Source: Bacteroidaceae bacterium
GTDB lineage: Bacteria > Bacteroidota > Bacteroidia > Bacteroidales > Bacteroidaceae
DNA: 37,642 bases
Reading direction: 5' to 3'
NCBI GenBank assembly: GCA_017933995.1
Contig: JAGBKI010000018.1
Location: 1 to 37,642 of the forward strand
Part shown: in pieces, positions 26,090-33,606 of the stretch
Position numbering within the stretch: the first letter of the stretch is position 1
How the letters are laid out: every line of letters begins with the position of its first letter
Program-made: the position numbers and the translations under genes
Notes under the pieces: model-generated
The model's input: the letters and a program-made list of their open reading frames with translations, nothing else
Told to the model about the DNA's origin: nothing
The model's database searches: none

Positions 26090-27100
26090 ATGCGTATCGC
26101 TATTGTCGGCGCGAGCGGCGCCGTAGGGCAGGAATTCCTGCGCATCCTCGCCGAGCGCGAGTTTCCCATTGACGAACTGCTGCTGTTCGGCTCCGAGCGC
26201 AGCGCCGGAACCACCTACCGTTTTCGCGGGCAGGACATCACCGTGCGCCTGTTGCAGGAGGGCGACGACTTCAAGGGTGTGGACATCGCCTTCGTGAGTG
26301 CCGGCGGTGGCACATCCCTTCGCTTCGCCGACACCATCACGCGCCACGGCGCCGTGATGATTGACAACAGCAGCGCATTCCGCATGGACGAGGACGTGCC
26401 CCTCGTAGTGCCCGAGGTGAACCCCGAAGACGCGCTCAACCGCCCGCGCGGCATCATTGCCAACCCCAACTGCACCACCATCATGATGGTCGTGGCACTG
26501 GTGGCCATAGAACGCCTCAGCCACATCCGCCGCATACGCATCGCCTCCTACCAGAGCGCGAGCGGCGCGGGCGCGGCGGCTATGCAGGAACTTGAGCAGC
26601 AGTACCGCGAGGTGCTCAGCGGCCAGGCGGTCACCGTCAAGAAGTTCCCCCACCAGCTGGCCTACAACGTCATTCCGCAGGTAGACGTTTTCACAGCCAA
26701 TGGCTACACGAAGGAAGAGATGAAGATGTTCAACGAGACGCGCAAGATTATGCACAGCGACGTGCTGACCTCGGCCACCTGCGTGCGCGTGCCGTCGCTG
26801 CGCAGCCACAGCGAGAGCGTGTGGGTGGAGACGGAGCGCCCCGTCAGCGTTGAGGAGGCGCGCGAGGCTTTCGCAAAAGCCGAGGGCGTGACGCTGATGG
26901 ACGCCCCCGCCGAGGGCGTCTATCCTATGCCGCTCCACCTGGCGGGCAAGGACGACGTGTACGTGGGCCGCGTGCGCAACGACCTGGCCGACCCCAACGG
27001 CCTTTCCTTCTGGCTGGTGAGCGACCAGATACGCAAGGGCGCCGCGCTCAACGCGGTGCAGATTGCGGAATACCTGATACGGGTTGGCAATATAAAATAA
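26090..27100 (+). CDS. asd: Aspartate-semialdehyde dehydrogenase
   Basis: A 336-aa cytoplasmic enzyme, the normal length. It reduces aspartyl phosphate to aspartate semialdehyde with NADPH, the branch point to lysine/diaminopimelate, threonine and methionine. The Rossmann motif is [11 protein letters not shown] (residues 5-15). The catalytic cysteine is C128 in A-N-P-N-C-T-T. The S-Y-Q-S-A-S-G-A-G motif near residue 153 and the [12 protein letters not shown] segment near residue 237, with the active-site His, complete the pattern. It is monocistronic, with its own -7 element upstream and a strong hairpin behind. Confidence 0.95.
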   Translation: MRIAIVGASGAVGQEFLRILAEREFPIDELLLFGSERSAGTTYRFRGQDITVRLLQEGDDFKGVDIAFVSAGGGTSLRFADTITRHGAVMIDNSSAFRMDEDVPLVVPEVNPEDALNRPRGIIANPNCTTIMMVVALVAIERLSHIRRIRIASYQSASGAGAAAMQELEQQYREVLSGQAVTVKKFPHQLAYNVIPQVDVFTANGYTKEEMKMFNETRKIMHSDVLTSATCVRVPSLRSHSESVWVETERPVSVEEAREAFAKAEGVTLMDAPAEGVYPMPLHLAGKDDVYVGRVRNDLADPNGLSFWLVSDQIRKGAALNAVQIAEYLIRVGNIK

Positions 27101-27115
27101 GCCACCACCGAAAGA

Positions 27116-27153
27116 CGCAGGCCCGGTTTAGTCGTTGCTAAACCGGGCCTGCG
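27116..27153. terminator. Bidirectional hairpin between asd and the glycosyltransferase gene
   Basis: Perfect 15-bp stem (27116-27130 with 27139-27153) and an 8-nt loop, between two convergent genes and only 4 nt from the stop of the minus-strand one. T-tracts are weak on both sides (CGTTTC on plus, TCTTTC on minus). Confidence 0.7.
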
Positions 27154-27157
27154 CGTT

Positions 27158-28267
27158 TCAGCATCCTTGCGAGCACCAAAAGTCCACGTATGCCCGCGCC
27201 ACGCGGTCGGCATCGTGATGGCGCACGACGTACTCGCGGCTTTCGCGTTGCAGGCGCGGTATTTCCTCGCGCCGCTCCACGAGGTTGCACAAGGCTTCAA
27301 AAACGCTTTCCTCCGTGGGCGCCACATTGACAATGGGGCGCAACTCCTCCTCGCCGAGTATCGCGTAGTTTTCGGGTTCGCCGCCACCCACCACGACAAG
27401 CCCCTGGGCCATCGCTTCGAGGGCGTTCATGGCGGGCGTGTAGGAATAGAGCTGGTCGAGCAGCACGTGGCTTCCGGCCAACAGGCGGCGATATTCGTCG
27501 AAAGGCACGCTCTCCACCAGCGTGACGCCCACCGCCTCGCCGTAGCGCGCCTCCATCCGGCGCAGGGCGCGGAGCATCACGTCCGTACCCTTATAAGCAC
27601 TCCGCCCGCTCATCACGCCGATAAAGAAACGCACCTGCGACGGCGCGGCGGTGGCTATCGTCTGCGGGCGGCTCTTTGCCGTGTCGATGGGAAAGGGGAT
27701 GAACTTCAGCTTGTCGGCGAAATACGGGCGGTAGCTGGCATCGTATTCGTACAACCCGCTGACAATGCCGTCGCAGTCGCGGGCTATGAAATCGTTGAGC
27801 CGCCCTTTTTCGCCGTGCAACCAGTCGGCAATGAAGCGGTCGTTCTCTGCGCTGTGGCGGGCCGACGCGCCGAGGTTGAAATCGCTGTAGCGGAACGTCG
27901 CGCAGTCCGTCCCGGCCTTCACCCAGTACTTGTCCATGCCAAAGGCTCCCAAGAAAACACGACGGTTGTGGCGGCGCAACAGTCGGTAGTAGCGATAGAG
28001 GCGCTCGGCTTTGAGCGGCAGGAAATCAGGACCGATGAGCTGCACCACGTCGAAGCCCCTGAAACGGAGAAAAGCCCGTTCCAGGCGCAGCAGGTAGGCC
28101 AGCGTGGCGAGCCGTCCCAGGCTGGGGCGACGCAAGTCCACGTCGCGCGGGTAGTTCTTCCAGCCATCACCGTCGGAAGCCACACAAACCTCGTGGCCCA
28201 TACGTTTCAGGGCCGCGCCGAGCGTGGCGTGGACATTGCTGTAGTCGCCGATGAGCAGTACTTTCAC
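27158..28267 (-). CDS. Glycosyltransferase (GT4-like)
   Basis: A 369-aa protein read from GTG 28267 as M-K-V-L-L-I-G-D-Y-S-N, the expected start of a GT-B fold. The 48 codons further upstream in the open frame are Arg/Ala-rich and not like a protein start. The N-terminal nucleotide-free domain has G-H-E-V-C-V-A-S-D-G-D-G-W. The donor domain has F-I-G-V-M-S-G-R-S-A-Y-K-G-T-D near residue 215 and a P-A-M-N-A-L-E-A-M-A-Q-G-L-V segment with the GT4-type E-x7-E-like pattern near residue 285. It would add a sugar to a polysaccharide or glycolipid, but no other glycan genes are near. A -7 element ends only 5 nt before the GTG. Confidence 0.8.
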   Translation of the reverse strand: MKVLLIGDYSNVHATLGAALKRMGHEVCVASDGDGWKNYPRDVDLRRPSLGRLATLAYLLRLERAFLRFRGFDVVQLIGPDFLPLKAERLYRYYRLLRRHNRRVFLGAFGMDKYWVKAGTDCATFRYSDFNLGASARHSAENDRFIADWLHGEKGRLNDFIARDCDGIVSGLYEYDASYRPYFADKLKFIPFPIDTAKSRPQTIATAAPSQVRFFIGVMSGRSAYKGTDVMLRALRRMEARYGEAVGVTLVESVPFDEYRRLLAGSHVLLDQLYSYTPAMNALEAMAQGLVVVGGGEPENYAILGEEELRPIVNVAPTEESVFEALCNLVERREEIPRLQRESREYVVRHHDADRVARAYVDFWCSQGC

Positions 28268-28272
28268 GGCTG

Positions 28273-28280
28273 CAAAAATA
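28273..28280 (-). promoter_or_regulatory. -7 element directly before the glycosyltransferase start
   Basis: TATTTTTG on the minus strand, with 5 nt between it and the GTG at 28267. Transcription would begin at or beside the start codon, so the mRNA may be leaderless. The -33 box is not evident. Confidence 0.45.
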
Positions 28281-28378
28281 CGCTTCCCCACCCACGCCCG
28301 CGCCGCTACGGCCCACTTTTTTGCACATCTGCCGACAGAAAACCGCGAAAAAGCGCACGGGCGTTGCGCAGCGCAACG

Positions 28379-28386
28379 TAACTTTG
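28379..28386 (+). promoter_or_regulatory. -7 element of pta
   Basis: TAACTTTG, 58 nt before the pta ATG. No convincing -33 TTTG at 19-21 nt. Confidence 0.5.
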
Positions 28387-28444
28387 CGGTGCGAACCTCA
28401 AAATCGCGCAAACCAACCTATCAAAATAAAAAACCATACACCCA

Positions 28445-29452
28445 ATGGAAATCCTCAACCAGATTGTAGCCCGTGCGCAGGCCAACCTACAGCGCATCGT
28501 GCTGCCCGAAGCCGAGGAGGAGCGCACCCTGCGCGCCGCCGACAAGGCTCTGGCCGACAAACTCGCCCACATCATTCTCATCGGCAACCCCGCCGCCATC
28601 AGCCAAAAGGCACAAGAATGGGGCCTCGCCCACATTGGCGAAGCCACCATCATCGACCCGCTCGACAACCCCAAGAGCGAAGAATACGCCGCCCTGCTGG
28701 CCGAGTTGCGCAAGAAGAAAGGCATGACCATCGAGCAGGCGCGCGAACTGGTGAAGAACCCGCTCTACCTGGGCTGCCTCATCATCAAGAGCGGCGACGC
28801 CGACGGACAAATCAGCGGCGCCCTCAGCACCACCGGCGACACCCTGCGCCCCGCCCTGCAAATCATCAAGTGCTCGCCAGGCATCACCTGCGTGAGCGGC
28901 GCAATGCTCTTGATAACCCCGGAAAAGCAGTTCGGCCAGGACGGCGTGGTCGTGATGAGCGACGTAGCCGTGACCCCCGTGCCCACAGCCGAGCAGCTCG
29001 CGCAGTTCGCCTATTGCACCGCCGAGACGGCCAAGTCCGTGGCCGGTATCGCCGAGCCGCGCGTGGCCATGCTCAGTTTCAGCACGAAGGGAAGCGCCAA
29101 GCACGAAGTTGTCGACAAAGTGGTCGAGGCCACACGCCTTGCCCGCGAGCAGTGGCCCACGCTGCAAGTAGACGGCGAGCTGCAAGCCGACGCCGCACTG
29201 GTTCCCGCCGTGGGCGAAAAGAAAGCCAAAGGAAGCACAATCGCCGGCCACGCAAACGTGCTCATTGCGCCCAATCTTGAAGTGGGCAACATTGGCTACA
29301 AACTCGTGCAGCGTCTGGGCGGAGCCGTGGCAATCGGTCCCATCCTGCAAGGCATCGCACGCCCCGTGAACGACCTCTCGCGCGGCTGCTCCGTAGACGA
29401 CATCTACTACATGGTGGCCATCACCGCCTGCCAGGCACAGGCCGCCCGGTAA
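28445..29452 (+). CDS. pta: Phosphate acetyltransferase
   Basis: A 335-aa single-domain Pta, the short form without the N-terminal DRTGG/P-loop part. It interconverts acetyl-CoA and acetyl phosphate in acetate formation. Landmarks are R-I-V-L-P-E-A-E-E-E-R-T-L near residue 18, a G-A-L-S-T-T-G-D-T-L-R-P-A-L segment near residue 126, V-A-M-L-S-F-S-T-K-G-S-A near residue 206 and G-P-I-L-Q-G-I-A-R-P-V-N-D-L-S-R-G near residue 297, all at CoA- or phosphate-site positions in the family. Acetate kinase is usually next to pta, but ackA is not in this window. A terminator follows. Confidence 0.95.
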   Translation: MEILNQIVARAQANLQRIVLPEAEEERTLRAADKALADKLAHIILIGNPAAISQKAQEWGLAHIGEATIIDPLDNPKSEEYAALLAELRKKKGMTIEQARELVKNPLYLGCLIIKSGDADGQISGALSTTGDTLRPALQIIKCSPGITCVSGAMLLITPEKQFGQDGVVVMSDVAVTPVPTAEQLAQFAYCTAETAKSVAGIAEPRVAMLSFSTKGSAKHEVVDKVVEATRLAREQWPTLQVDGELQADAALVPAVGEKKAKGSTIAGHANVLIAPNLEVGNIGYKLVQRLGGAVAIGPILQGIARPVNDLSRGCSVDDIYYMVAITACQAQAAR

Positions 29453-29491
29453 AGCCCCAGCCACGACGGAAGCCACCGCCCGTACACCCCA

Positions 29492-29526
29492 AAGCCCCGC
29501 CCACCACAAAAAGCGGGGCTTTTCTT
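29492..29526 (+). terminator. Intrinsic terminator of pta
   Basis: 9-bp stem AAGCCCCGC (29492-29500) with 29513-29521, a 12-nt loop and the T-rich TTTTCTTTG. Confidence 0.8.
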
Positions 29527-29555
29527 TGCCGCCTGCCCAATTTGGCATAATTTTG
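29525..29555 (+). promoter_or_regulatory. Promoter of nagB
   Basis: TTTG (29525-29528), 19-nt spacer, TAATTTTG (29548-29555). Full match to the Bacteroidota consensus. The -33 box overlaps the tail of the pta terminator. Confidence 0.75.
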
Positions 29556-29622
29556 CAGCGACCCGCGAAACGGCGGGAGGCTTTCAGGAAATAATCCACT
29601 AAACTTAATCGATACTTTCTCT

Positions 29623-30414
29623 ATGAGACTGATTATCCAACCCGACTACGAGCGGCTTTCGCGCTGGGCCGCCGACTACGTGGTGGCCAAAATCAACGCC
29701 GCCAACCCCACAGCCGAAAAGCCCTTTGTGCTCGGCCTGCCCACCGGCAGCAGCCCCATCGGCCTCTACAAGGAACTCGTCAAGGCCAACAAGGAAGGCC
29801 GCGTGACGTTCAAGCACGTGCTCACGTTCAACATGGACGAATACGTCGGCCTGCCCGAGTCCCACCCCGAGAGCTACCACAGTTTTATGGCCAAAAACCT
29901 CTTTGACCACATCGACTGCCCCAAGGAAAACATCCACATCCTCAACGGCAACGCCGCCGACCTCGAAGCCGAATGCGCCAACTACGAGCGGATGATCGAA
30001 GAAGCGGGCGGAATCGATCTTTTCCTGGGTGGTATCGGCCCCGACGGCCACATCGCGTTCAACGAACCCGGCTCCTCGCTCACCAGCCGCACACGCCAGA
30101 AGACACTGACCACCGACACGCGCATCGCCAACAGCCGATTCTTCGGCGGCGACCCGCAGAACGTGCCCGCCCACGCCCTTACCGTCGGCGTCGGCACGGT
30201 GATGTCGGCACGCGAAGTGCTCATCCTCTGCAACGGCCACAACAAAGCGCGTGCCCTGCAGGCCGCAGTCGAAGGTCCCGTGACGCAGATGTGGACCATC
30301 AGCGTGCTCCAGCTCCACCAGCACGGCATCATCGTCTGCGACGAAGCCGCCTGCGAAGAACTCAAGCACGGCACGTACAAATACTTCAAGGACATCGAGC
30401 GCGAGCAGCTCTGA
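29623..30414 (+). CDS. nagB: Glucosamine-6-phosphate deaminase
   Basis: A 263-aa cytoplasmic enzyme that converts glucosamine 6-phosphate to fructose 6-phosphate and ammonia, in amino-sugar use. It has L-P-T-G-S-S-P (phosphate site), N-M-D-E-Y-V-G-L with D72, and [14 protein letters not shown] with D141, H143 and E148, which fall at the same numbers as the catalytic residues of E. coli NagB. The C-terminal allosteric segment is present (H-G-T-Y-K-Y-F). It is monocistronic, with a consensus promoter and a strong terminator. Confidence 0.96.
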   Translation: MRLIIQPDYERLSRWAADYVVAKINAANPTAEKPFVLGLPTGSSPIGLYKELVKANKEGRVTFKHVLTFNMDEYVGLPESHPESYHSFMAKNLFDHIDCPKENIHILNGNAADLEAECANYERMIEEAGGIDLFLGGIGPDGHIAFNEPGSSLTSRTRQKTLTTDTRIANSRFFGGDPQNVPAHALTVGVGTVMSAREVLILCNGHNKARALQAAVEGPVTQMWTISVLQLHQHGIIVCDEAACEELKHGTYKYFKDIEREQL

Positions 30415-30440
30415 GCCGCTCACCCCGTAAGCCCACCCGC

Positions 30441-30487
30441 ACAGGGGCAAAGGCGTCAGCACCGACGCCCTTGCCCCTGTTTTTTTT
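30441..30487 (+). terminator. Intrinsic terminator of nagB
   Basis: 17-bp stem with one mismatch (30441-30457 with 30464-30480), 6-nt loop and seven or more T from 30480. Confidence 0.92.
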
Positions 30488-30620
30488 CCCTGGCAAGCAT
30501 ATAAAAAGGCTGTTGCTGCCCACTAAAATTCTCTGTTCCATCCGAAACATATAATAGGGACGGGAAGCCTGCTTTTTTACACAAGAGGAGGAGTTATTAA
30601 GTTGTAACAGTAACCTTGAA

Positions 30621-30862
30621 AGACGCTGGAAGCGTCTCCCCCTCTGTAATCGCGGGTTCGCGCAGTGGAACGGAGCGAACCTGCGATGTAGGCGGGGCGA
30701 ATGTCGGACGCTGGAAGCGTCCCCCACGACGGGAAGGGGTCACTTTTAGCGCTTCTGGGGCACGCTTCCAGCGTGCATTCGGTAGTATACGGCCTGCCGC
30801 AGGTGCGCTCCGTTTCACTACGCGTACCTGCGGTTACAGAAGGGATGACGCTTTCAGCGTCA
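30621..30862. mobile_element. MITE-like 242-bp palindromic element, locus B
   Basis: It starts with AGACGCTGGAAGCGTCT (30621-30637) and ends with TGACGCTTTCAGCGTCA (30846-30862). Same internal order as 17605-17846: the CCCTCTGTAATCGCGGGT arm, a GGACGCTGGAAGCGTCC palindrome, CCCCACGACGG, TAGCGCTTCTGGGG, a further palindrome, then the GCAGGTGCGCTCCGT...ACCTGCGGTTACAGA arm. Divergence is mainly in the left hairpin. Two copies of equal length support a mobile or duplicated unit rather than chance. Confidence 0.65.
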
Positions 30863-30945
30863 AAAGACGGTTCATCGTTTGAGAAATTTTAGCGGTCACT
30901 AATAAAAAAACGCCCCGAAGCCCCCAAAAAAAATTTTACTAAGCC

Positions 30946-31042
30946 ACAAATCTGCAAATTAAGCCTTAATTTCGCCAAACTAAGACTTAGTTTGTACAAA
31001 CTTAGGCTTAATTTCTACAAACTAAGGTTTAATTTGCAGATT
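30946..31042. repeat. TTA-rich tandem palindrome array, locus B
   Basis: Four palindromic units (AAATTAAGCCTTAATTT, AAACTAAGACTTAGTTT, AAACTTAGGCTTAATTT, AAACTAAGGTTTAATTT) are joined by the linkers CGCC, GTAC and CTAC. The array is bounded by AAATCTGC and GCAGATTT in inverted orientation. Counterpart of 18059-18146. Confidence 0.75.
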
Positions 31043-31210
31043 TAGCCCACTGTAGAATGTTTTTGCAGCGCTATCGCCGCTTTTTGCAGGCACTCCGTAT
31101 GAATATAGTAGGCGCACGGCGGAAAATGAGAGGGGAAAGAATACGGCATCATGACGCTGAAAGCGCGAAGCGTATACCACTGCAAGAAAGCGTCGCCACT
31201 TTTCAACAAG

Positions 31211-31397
31211 AACCCCTGCGGGGTTACAGATTTTTAGACCGGGGCAACGCCCCGGCTATGCGCTGTAACATTACCAACCCCAGCGGGGTTGCACAAAGCC
31301 GACTGCGGGATATTGTGCAACCTCTCCGAGGTTGGTTTTTATTTGCTACCCTACCGGGGCGCTGCCCCGGCCTACCATCTGTAACCCCGCTGGGGTT
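31211..31397. repeat. AACCCC/GGGGTT palindrome cluster, locus B
   Basis: AACCCCTGCGGGGTT (31211-31225), CCGGGGCAACGCCCCGG, AACCCCAGCGGGGTTGCACA, a degraded inverse TGTGCAACCTCTCCGAGGTT, CCGGGGCGCTGCCCCGG and AACCCCGCTGGGGTT (31383-31397). Same order of units as 17359-17528. The remaining parts of 30415-31487 hold only the nagB terminator and a degraded GACGCTGAAAGCG near 31153. Confidence 0.75.
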
Positions 31398-31487
31398 AAT
31401 TCAAACACACACCAAGCCGCCCCTTCCCAAAGTGGGGAAAGGGCGGCTGGAAATGGTTTGTGTGTTTATGTATACGGGAGATGGGGT

Positions 31488-32423
31488 TCAGCGTCCGAAG
31501 CGGCGGCCTGCCGAACGCCCAGAGGCGGAGCTGCCAGTGTTGGAACCGCCTACGCTGCGGCTGTTGTTGAGGCTACTGTTGCCACGCCCGATGCCTTGGG
31601 GCTGGGTTGCGGCGTTTCCATTGCCACGACCGCCGTTGTTGGACTGGCCACCGATGTTGCCGTTGCCACGTCCGCCATTCTGGGACTGGCCGCCGATGTT
31701 GCCATTGCCACGTCCACCGTTCTGGGACTGGCCGCCGATGTTTCCATTGCCACGTCCGCCATTCTGGGACTGGCCGCCGATGTTGCCATTGCCACGTCCG
31801 CCATTCTGGGACTGGCCGCCGATGTGGCCATTGCCACGACCGCCGTTATTGGGCTGGCCACCGATGTGGCCATTTCCACGTCCGCCGTTATAGGGCAGAC
31901 TGCCGGGGCGGGCGTTGCCACGACCTGCACCAGGATAGTGGCGATCGCGCAAACCGGGGGCGGTGCGGGGACGCATGGAGGCATAGGGGCTGATCCTGCG
32001 GTAGGCACCGGGACGCCAGCCGCCGCGATAGGAGCCGTAGACGCCAGGACGGGAGAAGAAGAAGTGGGTGCGCGAATAGCGGCTGTAGACAGGGAAATAC
32101 CAGGCAGAGCGAACCCAACGCAGGGGCTGGTAGAAATAATCGAGCGTGCGGAACAAAGAATACTGCCAGTCGAAGAGCACGTAGCGCAAGTCGGCATCGC
32201 GATATTGCCAATAGGTTCCGTAAATGTCGTGGTGGGAGCTGACGCTAAGGAAGTAGTCAAGGTTTATTTGGTAAGCCATGTCATACTGTTCCTGAGTCAG
32301 GTTAAGTTCGTAGGCCATCTTGTCGGAGAGGAACAAAGCCTGCTCGCGTGCACGTTCGTAGCTGAAAGCGCTGGCCGAGAGGGCGGTGGCCACCAATACG
32401 AGGGAAAGGAGTAAGCGTTTCAT
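31488..32423 (-). CDS. Exported protein with 14-aa Gly/Asn-rich tandem repeats
   Basis: A 311-aa protein with a signal peptide (M-K-R-L-L-L-S-L-V-L-V-A-T-A-L-S-A-S-A). Residues 20-115 form a compact domain with L-T-Q-E-Q-Y-D-M-A-Y-Q-I-N-L-D-Y near residue 42 and many aromatic residues; similar exported proteins occur in Bacteroidales and have no known function. Residues 116-175 are Arg/Tyr/Gly-rich. Residues 178-275 are seven copies of a 14-residue unit, N-G-G-R-G-N-G-N-I-G-G-Q-S-Q, and the C-terminus is Ser/Gly/Arg-rich and basic (R-R-F-G-R). The low-complexity tail could be unstructured and bind nucleic acid or glycans, but this is inference. It is monocistronic, convergent with the repeat island. 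A possible -7, TATTTTTG, lies at 32569-32576 on the minus strand. Confidence 0.75.
   Translation of the reverse strand: MKRLLLSLVLVATALSASAFSYERAREQALFLSDKMAYELNLTQEQYDMAYQINLDYFLSVSSHHDIYGTYWQYRDADLRYVLFDWQYSLFRTLDYFYQPLRWVRSAWYFPVYSRYSRTHFFFSRPGVYGSYRGGWRPGAYRRISPYASMRPRTAPGLRDRHYPGAGRGNARPGSLPYNGGRGNGHIGGQPNNGGRGNGHIGGQSQNGGRGNGNIGGQSQNGGRGNGNIGGQSQNGGRGNGNIGGQSQNGGRGNGNIGGQSNNGGRGNGNAATQPQGIGRGNSSLNNSRSVGGSNTGSSASGRSAGRRFGR
31599..31892 (-). repeat. 42-bp coding tandem repeat, seven units
   Basis: Seven 42-bp units in frame with the exported-protein gene, encoding 14 aa each. The four central units are almost identical at the DNA level (IGGQSQNGGRGNGN), the outer ones diverge (H for N, P for S), and a degenerate eighth follows. 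Confidence 0.88.
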
Positions 32424-32619
32424 TGCTGTAGGGTGTTAAGGGTTGGTGTTTCGTTTTTCTTTTTCGGGCAAGAAACCCTGCGGCTTGTCCGTTTGGTTAT
32501 ATGACGTGTGGGGACAAGAGAGGTTTAAAACCGCAGTGGGTTTTTCTGGTTTTGCATCGGTTGGTAGGCAAAAATACAAAGAAATGGCTTAGCACGGCGA
32601 CAGTTCGCACGGGAAAGTG

Positions 32620-32627
32620 TAAATTTG
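32620..32627 (+). promoter_or_regulatory. -7 element of the DivIC/FtsB-like gene
   Basis: TAAATTTG, 41 nt before the ATG at 32669. No clear -33 box. Confidence 0.5.
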
Positions 32628-32668
32628 CGGCGAAAACCGCATCATTCCCATCGAAAGCGACTAAAAAC

Positions 32669-32995
32669 ATGGCCGATAAACTCAACGGAATCACGCGCTT
32701 CCTGCTGCGCTTCCGCTATATCATTGTACTGATCATCTTCATCGCGGTGGCAGGTTTTTTGGATCCCAACAGTTTCCTAACGCGCTACCGTCTGACGCTG
32801 CGCAACAACGAGTTGCGCGCCGAGATTGCCGACTGCAACCGCCAGTATGCCGAAGCCGAGAAGGAGCTTCACGCCCTGCTTAACAGCCCTAAAGCCGTTG
32901 AGCGCGTGGCGCGCGTACACCTGTTCATGAAGTCCGACGACGAAGATGTCTACGTCGTGGAGCAGACCGACAGCCTGGCCGCCAGCGAAGACTAA
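32669..32995 (+). CDS. Septum formation initiator (DivIC/FtsB-like)
   Basis: A 108-aa bitopic membrane protein. The ATG at 32669 gives a short basic cytoplasmic tip, one membrane helix (Y-I-I-V-L-I-I-F-I-A-V-A-G-F, about 17-31), then a periplasmic coiled coil (L-R-N-N-E-L-R-A-E-I-A-D-C-N-R-Q-Y, 42-70), and an acidic tail. The size, topology and the R-x-E-I-x-x-x-x-x-x-Y pattern fit DivIC/FtsB, which with FtsL and FtsQ/DivIB recruits and activates septal peptidoglycan synthesis. The open frame reaches back to 32501 but that region carries the promoter. The next membrane protein gene starts 20 nt later, so the two are probably co-transcribed. Confidence 0.82.
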   Translation: MADKLNGITRFLLRFRYIIVLIIFIAVAGFLDPNSFLTRYRLTLRNNELRAEIADCNRQYAEAEKELHALLNSPKAVERVARVHLFMKSDDEDVYVVEQTDSLAASED

Positions 32996-33015
32996 CCTCC
33001 CCTACCCTGCTGCCT

Positions 33016-33423
33016 ATGCGCCCGCTCACCCCGTTACAGAACCTGCTGCTGCGCATCGGCGGTGTGCTGATGCTCGTAGCGCTGGTGTTGCCCATTTTTT
33101 TTCCCACCGCCACGGAACTTTCCGCCGCCGCATTCGGTCTCGGTGCCCTGCTTTTCGGCGCGATGCAGTTGCTCGCGCGCTACGACGGGCGCAATGTGAC
33201 GTTGCGCCACCTGCGCCGCCAGCAGATAGCCGGTGCCCTCTTCCTCATTGTCACGGCCATGCTGCTCGTCGGCAAGACGTTCCGCCTCGGCCCGCTGCGC
33301 GGCGACGAGTGGAAACTCGCGCTGGCCGTCGCAGCCGTGTTCGAGGTGTACACCGCCTTCCGCATTCCCGCCGAAGCCGCCAAGGAGGAAAAACGGCGAG
33401 CCGAGGCCACAGGCAAGTGTTAA
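33016..33423 (+). CDS. Small integral membrane protein, unknown function
   Basis: A 135-aa protein with four hydrophobic segments: about 8-27 (L-Q-N-L-L-L-R-I-G-G-V-L-M-L-V), 33-53, 69-86 and 98-113. The loops are basic (R-Y-D-G-R-N, R-H-L-R-R-Q-Q) and the tail is charged (E-E-K-R-R-A-E-A). No enzyme motif is visible. It follows the DivIC/FtsB-like gene by 20 nt, so a link to cell division or envelope growth is possible but only from context. It contains an in-frame run of eight T at 33095-33102 (I-F-F). The open frame, signal-anchor-like first helix and operon position support a real gene. Confidence 0.7.
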   Translation: MRPLTPLQNLLLRIGGVLMLVALVLPIFFPTATELSAAAFGLGALLFGAMQLLARYDGRNVTLRHLRRQQIAGALFLIVTAMLLVGKTFRLGPLRGDEWKLALAVAAVFEVYTAFRIPAEAAKEEKRRAEATGKC

Positions 33424-33522
33424 AGGGAGGTGGCGTTTTGTGAAAAAGTGTTTAAGAAAACGCCACAAGCCGCCCGGAAAGGCTAAAAAAGTTTTAACAG
33501 CAGTGTTTCTTTGCTCCATGCG

Positions 33523-33555
33523 CTTGCAGCGTTGCAAGGGCGTGGTTTAATTTTG
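33523..33555 (+). promoter_or_regulatory. Promoter of the DUF4369 lipoprotein gene
   Basis: CTTG (33523-33526), 21-nt spacer, TAATTTTG (33548-33555), 51 nt before the ATG at 33607. Confidence 0.55.
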
Positions 33556-33606
33556 CTGTCGTCGAGAGCCGGAACAATACTTTTTCCGCCGGTTTTCGCC
33601 CACGTT

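Noticed and set aside
30616-30892. Small frames of 63-88 aa in the palindromic islands
   Set aside because: They arise from the repeat sequence itself and appear in both loci on both strands; composition is not protein-like.
33095-33102. T8 tract in the small membrane protein gene as a second phase switch
   Set aside because: The gene is in frame through it and encodes I-F-F in a membrane helix; short T runs are weakly mutable and common. No sign of an alternate state.
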